Origin: Saprospiraceae bacterium
GTDB taxonomy: Bacteria; Bacteroidota; Bacteroidia; Chitinophagales; Saprospiraceae
NCBI GenBank assembly: GCA_016711125.1
Contig: JADJTQ010000012.1
Span: forward strand, 620,001 to 684,000
Direction of reading: 5' to 3'
DNA length: 64,000 nucleotides
The notes beneath the pieces are model-generated. The model saw only the letters and a list, made by a program, of their open reading frames with translations, was not told the origin of the DNA and made no database searches. Positions 1-9,862 of this stretch are shown here, piece by piece; the stretch's first letter is position 1, and each line of letters opens with the position of its first letter. The position numbers and the translations under genes are program-made.

Positions 1-2
1 CA

Positions 3-485
3 CCCGGAACCGGAGTTGCCGATGATAAAGCCATTTGTCCGTATGTGCCCGATTTTGTACGCTATTACCTGGCAGAAGAGCCGATTATCGCCAATGTACC
101 GACATACATTTGTTCAAAACCGGATGATTTAAAATACGTCTTAGAAAATATAGAACAGCTGGTTGTACAAGAGACCAATGCAGCCGGCGGTTATGGTATG
201 ATGATCGGACCCAAAAGTGATTCAAAAATGCATGTCGAATTTCGTGAGAAAGTAAAAAAGAATCCGCGAAATTATGTAGCACAACCAATGATCAATCTAT
301 CGACAGTACCTTGCCTTACTGAAGAAAATTTCTCACCCCGACATGTGGATCTGCGTCCATTTGTCATTTATGGCAACGAGATTTCCGTCATACCTGGTGG
401 CCTGACCCGGGTAGCGCTTAAGGAAGGTTCACTGGTGGTTAATTCATCGCAAGGAGGGGGTACCAAAGACACCTGGATCGTTTAA
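3..485 (+). CDS. Circularly permuted ATP-grasp protein, C-terminal part
   Basis: The reading frame is open from the window edge, so the 5' end is missing; about 160 residues are visible. The visible part starts with GTGVADDKAICPYVPDFVR and contains EEPIIANVPTY, QETNAAGGYGMMIGP and DLRPFVIYG, the conserved C-terminal blocks of circularly permuted ATP-grasp proteins (DUF404/DUF407 type). Family members are thought to be peptide or amide ligases and are almost always encoded with an alpha-E protein, often with a transglutaminase and a proteasome-like hydrolase. Here the alpha-E gene follows after 24 bases and the hydrolase after that. The substrate is unknown. The family call is firm; the ligase role is known only by inference from the family. 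Confidence 0.93.
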   Translation, partial: PGTGVADDKAICPYVPDFVRYYLAEEPIIANVPTYICSKPDDLKYVLENIEQLVVQETNAAGGYGMMIGPKSDSKMHVEFREKVKKNPRNYVAQPMINLSTVPCLTEENFSPRHVDLRPFVIYGNEISVIPGGLTRVALKEGSLVVNSSQGGGTKDTWIV

Positions 486-509
486 ATCAATCAGCAATAA
501 TTTGTGATC

Positions 510-1460
510 ATGTTAAGTAGAGTAGCCGAATCGATATTGTGGATGAATCGTTACATCGAAAGGATGGAGAACAACGCCCGTTTTCTCGATGTGAATTTTA
601 ATCTGGCCCTGGATCTCCCCCCGGAGTTAAGACAGCAATGGAAACCCCTGATCCAAACGATGGGAGCTGAGAAGCTTTTTGAAGAATTATATGATCAATA
701 TACGCAGGATAATGTCATTTCATTTATTTGCTTTGACGAACGAAATGATAGTTCGATCTTAACTTGCATTACCAGGGCACGTGAAAATGCGCGAACGATG
801 CGCGGCAGCCTCACCAAAGAAATATGGGAGCATATCAATGCGGTATATCACGCGGTGCTTCACTTCAAGAAAGAAAACCCGACCTTAAATAATGACCCCC
901 GAATTTTTGTGGACCGCATTAAACAATCCAGTCAGCTGTATTATGGGATCAACGATAATACCGTGACCCAAAATGAAGCCTGGCATTTTGGCAAGTTGGG
1001 CTCCTACCTGGAGCGAGCGGACAATATCTCCCGAATACTTGATGTCAAATACCACATCTTATTACCCTCGGCACATGGAGTAGGTACTACAGTAGACTGG
1101 ATACAATGGGTATCGCTCTTGAAATCTGCGAGCGCCTTTAATATGTATAGCCGTAAGTATGGTCAGGTCAAGCCCTTTCATGTGGCTGAATTTTTGGTTT
1201 TAGACCAGGAGTTTCCTCGTTCAATAAATTATTGTCTGAATAAAGCAAATCAATCCCTGCATGCTATCTCCGAAAATTACCGGACCGGCTTTTCCAATCA
1301 ACCGGAAAAATTGGTGGGTATGTTGCTTTCAGAAATATCTTATTCGGGCATGGAAGATATTTTTAAACAGGGCTTACATGAATTTTTGGACCTGGTACAG
1401 CTTAAAATTATTGAGATAGCTGGTTCCATTTATGATACTTACTTTTCTTTGAAAGATTAA
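510..1460 (+). CDS. Alpha-E domain protein (DUF403)
   Basis: About 316 residues, full length for the family. The start MLSRVAESILWMNRYIERME is the family's standard N terminus, so I chose the ATG at 510 rather than the in-frame GTG six bases earlier. The protein is predicted to be all-helical, with conserved stretches such as WHFGKLGSYLERADNISRI and a C-terminal FLDLVQLKIIEIAGSIYDTY. Alpha-E proteins are non-enzymatic partners of circularly permuted ATP-grasp ligases and are encoded beside them in many bacteria; their exact role is unproven. It lies between the ligase and a proteasome-like gene in what looks like one operon, with short spacers and no terminator between them. Confidence 0.93.
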   Translation: MLSRVAESILWMNRYIERMENNARFLDVNFNLALDLPPELRQQWKPLIQTMGAEKLFEELYDQYTQDNVISFICFDERNDSSILTCITRARENARTMRGSLTKEIWEHINAVYHAVLHFKKENPTLNNDPRIFVDRIKQSSQLYYGINDNTVTQNEAWHFGKLGSYLERADNISRILDVKYHILLPSAHGVGTTVDWIQWVSLLKSASAFNMYSRKYGQVKPFHVAEFLVLDQEFPRSINYCLNKANQSLHAISENYRTGFSNQPEKLVGMLLSEISYSGMEDIFKQGLHEFLDLVQLKIIEIAGSIYDTYFSLKD

Positions 1461-1477
1461 AATTTACTTCATAATAT

Positions 1478-1822
1478 GTGACTTATTGTCTGGGGATGCA
1501 CCTGAATAAAGGTTTGATCCTGCTCGCCGATACCTGCATCAGTTCAGGAGCACACCGAACCTCTGCAAAAAAGATCTACACATATCAAAATACCCGCAAA
1601 AATCTATTTGTTGCAACATCTGGTCTTCGTTCTGTGAGAGACAAAGCGATTACCTATTTTGACGAGCTTCTGCATAAAGAAGATCATGACCTCACTCGCA
1701 TGTACCAGGTCGCCAGTGCATTTGGAAAATGTTTGAGAAAAGTGGCAGAAGAAGATAAAAAACCGTTGGAAGACGCCGGATATAAATTTGATACCCATGC
1801 CTTAAACGAGATTATCCATTAG
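1478..1822 (+). pseudogene. Proteasome-type N-terminal nucleophile hydrolase, truncated
   Basis: The product begins MTYCLG from a GTG codon, the standard start of the bacterial proteasome-like (20S alpha/beta-type) peptidases found with ATP-grasp/alpha-E operons; the Thr after Met would be the catalytic nucleophile. The N-terminal half matches the family (KGLILLADTCISSGAHRTS, NLFVATSGLRSVRDKAI). The reading stops after 114 residues, while family members have about 240. The next 300 bases do not continue it in any frame I checked; instead they hold an RHS-like relic on the opposite strand. I infer a real 3' truncation by rearrangement, unlike the single-base shifts elsewhere. The stub lacks half the fold and is probably inactive. 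Confidence 0.8.
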
Positions 1823-1899
1823 AAAATCTATTTCGGCCTGAAATAGCTGCAAAATAAGGCGCTTCGCTGGACTTCCTTCCTTCACCGTAGCGGTGCTGT

Positions 1900-2135
1900 G
1901 CCTCAATCAGGAAAATCCCTTATTTTATTGCTCTTCCAGGCCTCATGAAAACCCTGCGACATAGCCACGCCAGTTCGTTCTTAACATCACTATCTACATC
2001 AGTAGAGTCATGATTAAACTCCTTTCCGTTATAGAGATAACGCTTCGCTAGGTCGAATAAGCATACCAAAAGGATAGTAATGAGTCTCGTGCAACACTCC
2101 GATGGGATCGTTGTCAGAATGCATTCCACAACACA
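1900..2135 (-). pseudogene. Decayed RHS-repeat core fragment
   Basis: Reading the minus strand, one frame gives GVLHETHYYPFGMLIRP and a second, shifted frame gives RYLYNGKEFNHD followed by NELAW. These are the HYYPFGM and YLYNGKE-(N/D)ELAW signatures of Bacteroidota RHS cores, normally joined in a single frame about 25 residues apart. Here the link is shortened and shifted, and the DNA after ELAW still resembles the usual Y(D/G)YGARxYDPAIGR stretch but is broken by substitutions. No long open frame remains. The relic lies directly behind the truncated proteasome-like gene and may mark the rearrangement that cut it. Confidence 0.6.
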
Positions 2136-2359
2136 TAATGCATTGATTGTCAGTTAAAATACACAATCGACTTTCCAATTCCGCAACATATGCTAATATG
2201 GGTGGCAAGATCAAATCTAAAATCACTATCAAATTGGAACATAGTTGAAGTTTTGCCAACCCCATTGAAACATATAGCAAAGTCAAATAGTAGAATTCAT
2301 AGCACTTTAGCTATGACTTCACCGGTGAAGGATTTTTTAATGTTTTAAATCCTTCTATC

Positions 2360-3295
2360 ATGACTTTACATTATTCAATACTGATTGTCTGGTTGACATT
2401 CACGCAAGGCTTGATTTATGCAAATCCAAAACCAATTTCATTCAAATTGGCTGGAAAACTCATACTTATTCAAGGAGAAATAGATGGCAAATCTGTTAAT
2501 CTGATCTTAGATACGGGCATCGATGATGTTGTTCTAAACGCAAAATACTACAGCGGGATAAAGACCAATAAAACCTATTATGGAATTAATGGCATGGCAG
2601 AAACTGTCCAATGCAAATTTGCTGGTATAACTATTGGTGATATTTATTGGAAATCCCTCTATACTGAAATATTGTCGCTGCATCACCTGGAAGAAGCACG
2701 AGGTCTTATCATTCACGGTTTGATTGGCTGCAGTCTGTTGAAAAAACATGAACTTCTAATTGATTATGAAAGCTCCGAAATCCAATTCATTGAATTGGAC
2801 AATAAGGGAAAACAAAAATGGGATATTGGCCTGAGCAATCCAACAACAGTTTTACCCTTTCAAGTGAAGGATGCGACCCCGGTGATAACGGTACAAGTCA
2901 ATAACCAAATGCTAAGGCTTGGATTGGATACCGGAGCTGAAATCAACCTGATTGGGCAATCGAAAGAACAACTTATTACTGATAATCTGGAACTCCAGGG
3001 AAATAGGGTAGTTGGAGGATTTTCAAAGTTTGTTAAAATACAACGAGTTTATGTCTGGAAAAATTTACAGGTGTACGGCACCGAATGCTCACCCATGCTT
3101 ACAACTTTGGTCGACCTCTCACATTTGAACAGATCTCTTCCTGGTATTGAGATAGACGGCATTCTCGGATATGAATTTTTAAATCAGTTTAAGGTATCCA
3201 TTAATTTCAAGAAGCGACAAATTTCAATCTGGAGTGAAGATCTATCCAGCCATGATCTGGCATATGACAAAATCCAGGTGATTTTGAAACAATAA
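2360..3295 (+). CDS. Secreted two-lobed retropepsin-like aspartic protease
   Basis: A 311-residue protein with an N-terminal signal peptide (hydrophobic residues about 5-19, likely cleavage near 21). It has two aspartic-protease lobes, each with its own catalytic motif: LILDTG with Asp near residue 51, and LGLDTGAEINLIG with Asp near residue 190. Each lobe also has the later hydrophobic-hydrophobic-Gly element (HGLIGCSLL, DGILGYEFL). This is the arrangement of Asp_protease_2-type bacterial proteins; single-lobe versions must dimerise, whereas this one could form an active site within one chain. It probably acts in the periplasm or at the outer membrane. The substrate is unknown. The sensor gene downstream starts 85 bases later on the same strand. 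Confidence 0.85.
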   Translation: MTLHYSILIVWLTFTQGLIYANPKPISFKLAGKLILIQGEIDGKSVNLILDTGIDDVVLNAKYYSGIKTNKTYYGINGMAETVQCKFAGITIGDIYWKSLYTEILSLHHLEEARGLIIHGLIGCSLLKKHELLIDYESSEIQFIELDNKGKQKWDIGLSNPTTVLPFQVKDATPVITVQVNNQMLRLGLDTGAEINLIGQSKEQLITDNLELQGNRVVGGFSKFVKIQRVYVWKNLQVYGTECSPMLTTLVDLSHLNRSLPGIEIDGILGYEFLNQFKVSINFKKRQISIWSEDLSSHDLAYDKIQVILKQ

Positions 3296-3380
3296 CTAAC
3301 AATGTTGTACAAGGACCATCATATATTTGATCGGAAAGTCTTAAATTATATTGATTTCTTGACACCACTGAAAAAGCGTC

Positions 3381-6300
3381 ATGTATCTCCAAAAGTCAAC
3401 TTTTTACTTTCTCAAGATTGCAATAGCCCTGAGTATTGTTACTGCTAACTATATTACACCTCTTGTCGCTCAGCCAGAAAAACCTTTTCTCAGGTTTCGA
3501 GACATCACCCGCAATGTTGGTCTTCCAGGTGAGTTTGCCAGATGCATGATGCAAGATTCCAAAGGATTTATCTGGTTTGGTACTGACGTAGATTTCAAGT
3601 TTTACGATGGGTATAGCTATGTCAAGTATCCTTTAGACCTTGATGACGTTATTGTTTCGGCAATACTTGAAGATGACAATGGCGATATCTGGGTTTTTGC
3701 AAGTGCCGATGCCTTGTACAAACTAGATAGAAGGAAGAATACAGTTGTTCGATATCAGGTTTTTAAAGAATCAATCAACACTTTGGAACAAGTTTACCCA
3801 AAATTGGGATACTCGAAATGTCTGCTCGAAGATGAAAATCACATTCTATGGTTAAGTACCTATCAAGGAATTGCACGTTTCGATCCATCCATTGATTCAT
3901 TTGAATTGGTGAAGCCGGCCGACTCAAATTATACAGGTTGGATTTACCTTGAGAATGACAAGGTCATTTGGGAACTGACACGCGACGGACTCGCTACCTT
4001 AAACAAAGAAAATCCAGAATATAAAAGTATTAAGGACCCTGAAGGCCTTCACTATCAACTGCCATTCGCACCCATTGGAATATTCACTACGAAGGAGAGT
4101 ATCTGGTTGTCTATGGATCATCTATGGGTATATAGAATCGATAAGAACTCTATGATTATGTCTCCTTTGCCAAAACCCCAGACAATTGATAACCAACCTG
4201 TTACCAGTAAGGGAATAGCTGTAGATCAATCAAAAAATGTTTGGATTACTGCTGATGATTATGGCTTATTTCTGTATACCCACGAATTGAATCAGCTCTA
4301 CGACTATAGGCAGGACTTTAAAGTGGACGGGAGTATTTCAAATAAACCAATTGACATTTTAATTGATAATAATCTTGGTGTGTGGATTTCTTGTTATCAT
4401 AGTGGAATCTCATATCATGCAAATTCTAATAAAAAATTTCGAGCATACCGGAGCTTCAACGGTGCTGATCGTACTTTAAAAGCGCAACAAGTAATATCTT
4501 TTTTTGAGAAAGATGACGGTAACATCTGGATCACAACAGATGGAGGAGGGCTGCATCTGTGGGATAGAAAAAGTGACCATTTTATTCCATTTGATTACGA
4601 TCCTGAGAATAGGGTGATTCTTAATCAAAAAACATCCATGGTTGTTGAAGACAACTTTGGTAGAGTCTGGGTGCAGGCTCCTGGAACTGTTGTTCGATTT
4701 GATTCAAAAAGAAAAGATTTGCAGTACATCACCCTGCCTGAATCTGGAATTCAAAGTAATGGTAGATTATTTCTGGATCAGGACAAGACTGTTTGGATTA
4801 ATCGAAAACCGGGGGGATATCATTTTGATGAGCAAACACAGCAATTTGAATTAAAAATAGCCGGATATCATCTTCTGTACATTGACCGGGATGGAACCTA
4901 TTGGGTGAAAAATCCAAACTTAAGTCAATTTTGTTCTTATGACCTGCAAGACAATTCAGTGATAGAATGTATAGATGCAAATGTAGTCGAAGTATCTGAA
5001 GCGTCAAATAATGTCCTATGGTTGCTTGTTGGACCACAAGGTGACACATTGCTGGGGTATAATTACCAATTAAATAGAGTGATTGATACTCTAATCCTGG
5101 TAGATTCCAGAGATCATCTGCACAACAAGTTGATTGTAGATAACAATGACGATATCTGGATCGGAACAAAAAATGGATTATACAGATATGACCGTGAAAC
5201 TAAGAAACTTGACCACTACGATCATACCGATGGAGTTTCCAGCAATTTTTTACGATTCGAAAAACCAACCAAAACTAGAAAAGGAGAATTAATTTTTGGT
5301 TCAAGTCATGGTTTTAAAATTTTTCATCCAGATAGTATAAGGAAAAATAGTTTTAAGCCGCCTATATTTATTACCAGTTTTCGGATTGGAGGAGAGGATG
5401 TGCCAGTAAGTGACTCGAAGATGGATACGATGGATTGGAAGTCTCCGCTATATTCACACATTCACTATGCAAAAGAAATCAAACTTGCTCATTTTCAAAA
5501 TGATTTGACTTTTGAGTTTGCAGCACTAGACTATACCAATCCCGAGAGGAATCAGTACAAGTATCAACTTATAGGTTATGACAATACCTGGAGATCTACC
5601 AGCTCAGCAAAAAGAATTGCTATATATACTAATTTATCGCCTCGTAAATATATTTTCCAAGTTATGGGATCGAACAATGACGGGGTTTGGAGCGAGAAAG
5701 GAGATCAACTTGAAATCACAATTATGGCTCCATGGTATTGGGCCTGGTGGTCAAAAATACTCTATGCTTCACTGATCCTCATTATTGCATATAGTCTGTA
5801 CGATTTTCAGCTGAAGAAAAAACTTGCCCATTCGGAAGCAGTAAGATTAAAGGAGATCGACCACATAAAGTCTAAATTATACACTAATATCACACATGAA
5901 TTTCGCACACCACTTACGGTCATTTCAGGAATGATTGATGAGATGCAGAATAATCCAAAAGAATGGTTTAGCGAAGGTGTAAAACTAATCAAGAAAAACA
6001 GTCAACAACTCTTGACACTTATCAATCAATTGTTGGATTTATCAAAACTAGAGTCCGGTAAGCTACCAGTCAAAATGATCCAGGGGAATATTGTACCGTA
6101 TGTAGAGCACTTGATTCAATCCTTCCAATCATTTGCAGACAGTATAACCATCCGTCTTCACTTTCTTCCTGACAACATTGACATCCAAATGGATTACGAC
6201 CCTGAAAAAATCCAGGTAATCATATCAAACCTGATTGGCAATGCACTGAAGTATACTGAGGCTAATGGAGATATATATCTTAAAATTCAGGAAACAAACA

Positions 6301-7397
6301 AGTCTTGGTGCCAACTATCCGTTACGGATACGGGAGTAGGCATTGCACCAGATAAGTTGGAGTACATCTTTGACCGTTTTTATCAAGCCGATGATTCGTC
6401 AACAAGGAAAACCGGGGGCACAGGTATTGGACTAGCCCTTACAAAGGAACTCGTAAAACTATTAGGTGGGCAGATTGAAGTAAAAAGTGAATTAAACAAA
6501 GGCACTGAATTCAAAGTCTTCCTACCAATCACCCATAATGCAATAGTGACCCAAGATCTGTTCATCGTACAACCGGTTGATATACAAACTTCATTGGCAA
6601 ACTCATTGAGGTCTTTACCTAAGCCAGCTGTCGATGATGGAGAACAACCTAGTATTCTCATTGTTGAAGATAATCTTGATGTACAGCGTTATTTGCAGGC
6701 TTGTCTTAAGGATTCATATCAATTAGACTTTGCAGAAAACGGTGTTACAGGTATCGAAAAGGCCATCGAATCCGTACCCGATATCATCATTAGCGATGTT
6801 ATGATGCCTGAAAAGAATGGATATGAACTAGTGGAAACACTGAAAACAGATGTGCGAACTAGTCACATACCCATTATTTTACTAACCGCAAAAGCTGACC
6901 ACGACAGTAAAATCGAAGGCTTGGAGTCTGGAGCTGATGTCTATCTGGAAAAACCCTTTCATAAAACAGAACTTGATGTACGACTGCGTAAATTGATTGA
7001 ATTGAGACGACGACTTCAATTACGTTATGCTACATTGGGCGCGAGCGAAAACACGATACCTGACGGATCACAGCGGGAAGGTCAGTTCGTAGATAGAATT
7101 AAATCGCTAGTGCTGGAGAATGTCTCCGATGAAAAATATGGGATCAACGAACTTTGTTTTCGTCTGCGAATCAGCAGAACCCAGCTACATCGAAAATTGA
7201 AAGCGATAACAGGTCTATCTACGTCTCACGTTATTCGGTCAATTCGATTGATACATGCGAAAGAGTTATTACTAAAATCGGATTTAAATGTGTCTGAAGT
7301 GGGCTATGCGGTTGGTTTTTCCAATAGAAGCCATTTTACACAAGTATTTACGAAAGAGTTTGGCAAGCCTCCGAGTAGTTTTAAGCAAATCATGTGA
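3381..7397 (+). CDS. Hybrid two-component system sensor/regulator (HTCS)
   Basis: A 1338-residue, single-chain two-component system. Order: signal peptide (about 1-31); two-component propeller repeats (about 40-690, many DxxGxIWxGT-type blades such as DSKGFIWFGT); Y_Y_Y domain (about 708-782); one membrane helix (about 786-808); histidine kinase with phospho-acceptor His near 839 in THEFRTPLTVISGM; ATPase domain with N box NLIGNALKYTEANG and G boxes DTGVGIAP and GGTGIGLAL; receiver domain with acceptor Asp near 1139 in SDVMMP; and a C-terminal AraC-type DNA-binding domain (about 1243-1338). In this family a sugar or oligosaccharide is usually sensed by the periplasmic propeller and a glycan-use locus is activated. 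No SusC/SusD pair is in the window, so the target is unclear. Confidence 0.96.
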   Translation: MYLQKSTFYFLKIAIALSIVTANYITPLVAQPEKPFLRFRDITRNVGLPGEFARCMMQDSKGFIWFGTDVDFKFYDGYSYVKYPLDLDDVIVSAILEDDNGDIWVFASADALYKLDRRKNTVVRYQVFKESINTLEQVYPKLGYSKCLLEDENHILWLSTYQGIARFDPSIDSFELVKPADSNYTGWIYLENDKVIWELTRDGLATLNKENPEYKSIKDPEGLHYQLPFAPIGIFTTKESIWLSMDHLWVYRIDKNSMIMSPLPKPQTIDNQPVTSKGIAVDQSKNVWITADDYGLFLYTHELNQLYDYRQDFKVDGSISNKPIDILIDNNLGVWISCYHSGISYHANSNKKFRAYRSFNGADRTLKAQQVISFFEKDDGNIWITTDGGGLHLWDRKSDHFIPFDYDPENRVILNQKTSMVVEDNFGRVWVQAPGTVVRFDSKRKDLQYITLPESGIQSNGRLFLDQDKTVWINRKPGGYHFDEQTQQFELKIAGYHLLYIDRDGTYWVKNPNLSQFCSYDLQDNSVIECIDANVVEVSEASNNVLWLLVGPQGDTLLGYNYQLNRVIDTLILVDSRDHLHNKLIVDNNDDIWIGTKNGLYRYDRETKKLDHYDHTDGVSSNFLRFEKPTKTRKGELIFGSSHGFKIFHPDSIRKNSFKPPIFITSFRIGGEDVPVSDSKMDTMDWKSPLYSHIHYAKEIKLAHFQNDLTFEFAALDYTNPERNQYKYQLIGYDNTWRSTSSAKRIAIYTNLSPRKYIFQVMGSNNDGVWSEKGDQLEITIMAPWYWAWWSKILYASLILIIAYSLYDFQLKKKLAHSEAVRLKEIDHIKSKLYTNITHEFRTPLTVISGMIDEMQNNPKEWFSEGVKLIKKNSQQLLTLINQLLDLSKLESGKLPVKMIQGNIVPYVEHLIQSFQSFADSITIRLHFLPDNIDIQMDYDPEKIQVIISNLIGNALKYTEANGDIYLKIQETNKSWCQLSVTDTGVGIAPDKLEYIFDRFYQADDSSTRKTGGTGIGLALTKELVKLLGGQIEVKSELNKGTEFKVFLPITHNAIVTQDLFIVQPVDIQTSLANSLRSLPKPAVDDGEQPSILIVEDNLDVQRYLQACLKDSYQLDFAENGVTGIEKAIESVPDIIISDVMMPEKNGYELVETLKTDVRTSHIPIILLTAKADHDSKIEGLESGADVYLEKPFHKTELDVRLRKLIELRRRLQLRYATLGASENTIPDGSQREGQFVDRIKSLVLENVSDEKYGINELCFRLRISRTQLHRKLKAITGLSTSHVIRSIRLIHAKELLLKSDLNVSEVGYAVGFSNRSHFTQVFTKEFGKPPSSFKQIM

Positions 7398-8010
7398 AAA
7401 TCAGGATTTATCGAAATGTATATGCAATAAGATTTTCAGTTTTTGGGTGGTTATCAATTGAATTTCCCACCAAGCCCAGGAATCTATAGATTTGCTCACT
7501 GACTCCCTGATATAGCATCGAACTCTACGGACTTGTGCCGTCTGATGATGTAAATAGATTTTCTCGAAAAGACAGAGATAAAATTTCCGCAAGTTCCTTG
7601 TTCGAAAGAACATAGTTCAAGGGCTTGGAAGGAGCCTAGCTAACCGGACTTTCTGGTAAATCGTATAAGGTGAACCCATTGGAATTATCACAGAATGTCG
7701 GACACTAGTCCTTTTCGCAAAGGTCTTTGGAAAGTCAATGCTTTGGTCTCTGGATCCTTGATAAAGAATGGTCTGGGTTTTTATTAGGTATACAAAAAAT
7801 CGAAAATTCTCTTTAAATAGCTGAAGTATGTTTATTATCACATAATTATTACTTTTCTTCAGATTTTAAACACACGAACCATTGTTCTCCAAAAGTAATG
7901 CTTTTTTAGAAAGCCAGTCTAGCTGAAATCCTCTTCCCCCCCTGTCATCGTGTTGTATCACTGAGCTATAAGAGCCTGGCAGCTCCTTTGATGCCGACAA
8001 AGGCATCACG
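7398..8010. other. Gene-free stretch between HTCS gene and RHS tip
   Basis: About 610 bases without a convincing gene. Two minus-strand open frames occur (7401-7613 and 7617-7841) but have no recognisable motif, no sensible neighbours and a composition like spacer DNA. The last 40 bases are RHS-like in the plus frame (encoding DADKGIT before the first Met of the RHS product) but an in-frame TAA about 40 bases before that Met closes the frame. I infer that the upstream part of an RHS gene was lost here. Confidence 0.5.
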
Positions 8011-9408
8011 ATGACCTACAACCACCTAAACCTGCCTACGAAGATAAGTTATTCGGCTAATAAATACCTGGACATGGTTTATGACGCGGCTGGAAATATG
8101 CTTTCCAGAAGGATGGTAGATACGGGCCTTGACGACGAGATAGACTATGTGGCCGGCATTGAGTTTTACGATGGTGTCACTCAAAGTATCATGCACAATG
8201 AGGGCCGGGTGTTTTTTACCAGCCCCACAACCAGCCGCTATGAGTATGTGATACGAGACCATCTCGGTAATGCCCGCCTGATGTACACCGACCTCAACAA
8301 TGATGGCATCGTCGCCACCCCAAGTGAGATCTTGTGGGAAGGTCAATACTATCCGTTTGGTCTCGCCCACAAAGGCGCCTGGATGGACACTCCCGACAAA
8401 GAAGTAAACTATAAGTATAACGGTATAGAACTGGCCTCCGATTTCGGATTAAATGTTAACTTGGCCACGTTCACAACGCTGGACCCGGCTACAGAAAGGT
8501 GGTGTCAGGTAGATCCGAAAGCGGAGTTGATGATGGGTTATTCGCCATACAATTCTATGGCTAATAATCCGGTGAGCTTTAATGATCCTGATGGGGATAT
8601 CATACCGGTACTGGTCCTTTATGCAATTGGTGCCGCAGTGGTCAATGGAACAATCAACGTGGCGAGTCAAGCACTCAAGGGTAATGTTAATAATTTTTGG
8701 CAGGGTCTAGAGTACTTTGGAGTGGGAGCGGCAGCGGGAGTAGCATATGTGGTTCCAGCTGGTGGAGTTGCCCTCGCAGGAACCATTCAAGCGGGAGGAA
8801 ACAAAGTAGTTCAGATTGCCAATGGACAATGGTCCCCCAGTGATATCGAAGACGGTTGGGATGTGGCTGAATTTGCCTTTGATCTTGGTTTGGATTTTAC
8901 CACACCGGCATTGGGTGCCAATTTGGGAAAGGCCTTTGCTCGATCAGCATTAATTCCTATTGCAGAAAGTACTGGATGGTTAACTACAATTTCAAGTGGA
9001 GGTAGTGTTATAAAAGTGGGAGGTGCGGTAGATGACATTGCCTTTAGTGTTGCTTTTTCTGATGATATAGTAGTTAGTGCGAGCAGGGTTGCAGCTTCAG
9101 GTAATGGTGCCGGAATTGCTGCCGCTAAGGGGGGAATGCAATATACCAAGTCCAGTTTATCACTTGGTCGTCAAATGCATACCGGATATAAAGCAGGTCT
9201 TGCAGATGGTGTAAATACTTTTAAAGAGTTTACCAAAGTGCCTGGTATTCGTCCTGATTATGTAGACTTTACTACAAAGACTATTTATGAATTGAAGCCG
9301 TTTAATCCAAGGGGAATTCAATTAGGCACCAAACAATTAAATAACTACAAATCCCTTTCTGAGCAGAAATATGGTGGTACTTGGAAAACTGTTTTAGACT
9401 TCTATTAA
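8011..9408 (+). CDS. RHS core tip with C-terminal PD-(D/E)XK-like toxin domain
   Basis: A 465-residue product. The first 200 residues are the end of an RHS core: MTYNHLNLPTKI, YVIRDHLGNARLMYTD, GQYYPFGLAHKG, VNYKYNGIEL and PVSFNDPDGD, the usual junction to the variable tip. A hydrophobic, Ala/Gly-rich linker (about 200-350) follows. The C terminus has RPDYVDF (PD at 415-416) and IYELKP (E-L-K at 427-429), which fits the PD-(D/E)XK restriction-endonuclease fold seen in several polymorphic toxins. A large RHS gene would normally precede it; here an in-frame stop lies about 40 bases upstream, so this is an orphan or N-terminally truncated tip. An immunity gene follows at once. Toxin activity is inferred. 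Confidence 0.85.
   Translation: MTYNHLNLPTKISYSANKYLDMVYDAAGNMLSRRMVDTGLDDEIDYVAGIEFYDGVTQSIMHNEGRVFFTSPTTSRYEYVIRDHLGNARLMYTDLNNDGIVATPSEILWEGQYYPFGLAHKGAWMDTPDKEVNYKYNGIELASDFGLNVNLATFTTLDPATERWCQVDPKAELMMGYSPYNSMANNPVSFNDPDGDIIPVLVLYAIGAAVVNGTINVASQALKGNVNNFWQGLEYFGVGAAAGVAYVVPAGGVALAGTIQAGGNKVVQIANGQWSPSDIEDGWDVAEFAFDLGLDFTTPALGANLGKAFARSALIPIAESTGWLTTISSGGSVIKVGGAVDDIAFSVAFSDDIVVSASRVAASGNGAGIAAAKGGMQYTKSSLSLGRQMHTGYKAGLADGVNTFKEFTKVPGIRPDYVDFTTKTIYELKPFNPRGIQLGTKQLNNYKSLSEQKYGGTWKTVLDFY
8307..8380 (+). repeat. 74-base direct repeat within RHS core, copy 1
   Basis: This block, which encodes the IVATPSEILWEGQYYPFG part of the core, is repeated without visible change at 9899-9972. It marks the conserved core where an RHS tip can be exchanged by homologous recombination. 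Confidence 0.9.
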
Positions 9409-9416
9409 TAGTAGTA

Positions 9417-9860
9417 ATGGAAAAGAAAGAACTAGCAAATATCTTAAGTGAAGTACTTGTTCCCGTAGGGTTCAAGAAGAAAGGAAACTATTGGGTTATC
9501 AATGGAGATGAGATTACCAAGATGGTAAACCTGCAAAAATCACAATTCAGCAATAGCTTTTATATTAACTATGGCTATATCTTGAATGCAATTCCATTAG
9601 ATGATATGATGCACATTTATATGAGAGTGGCTTCTACTGATAAAAATGAGAATAAGAGAATTGATGAATTACTAAACCTGGCAAGCCATATTTCTAACGA
9701 GGATAGAGCAAATAACCTTAAAAGAGTATTGTACGAAAAATTAATTCCTAATCTTCAAAATATAAATACAGAAGAGGATGTTTTGAGCGAAATAAAAAAA
9801 CGACCTCATTTAAATGCAGTTCCCTTAGTTGTAAAAAAACATTTTAATTTACCAGAATAA
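9417..9860 (+). CDS. DUF4304-type immunity protein
   Basis: A 147-residue protein that starts eight bases after the toxin stop codon. The true start is the ATG at 9417 (MEKKELANILSEVLVPVGFKK); an earlier in-frame ATG lies inside the toxin gene. The pattern of an N-terminal helix, then VGFKKKGNYWVIN, then LQKSQFSNSFYINYGY matches DUF4304 proteins, which recur as immunity proteins beside RHS and other polymorphic toxins. It probably binds and neutralises the toxin end encoded just upstream. It is cytoplasmic, with no signal peptide. A hairpin terminator follows. The family call is good; its specific partner is inferred from position. Confidence 0.8.
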   Translation: MEKKELANILSEVLVPVGFKKKGNYWVINGDEITKMVNLQKSQFSNSFYINYGYILNAIPLDDMMHIYMRVASTDKNENKRIDELLNLASHISNEDRANNLKRVLYEKLIPNLQNINTEEDVLSEIKKRPHLNAVPLVVKKHFNLPE

Positions 9861-9862
9861 CC

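Noticed and set aside
2310..2340. TTCACCGGTGAA palindrome before the aspartic protease as a fourth copy of the ATCACCC motif
   Set aside because: Different half-site, no spacer and a different strand; similarity is superficial.
7401..7841. Two minus-strand open frames of 70 and 74 codons
   Set aside because: No motif, no signal peptide, no start context and spacer-like composition; they do not continue in neighbouring frames.
8026..9149. Long antisense frames inside the RHS gene
   Set aside because: They are opposite a well-supported coding region with RHS and toxin motifs and have no family pattern of their own.
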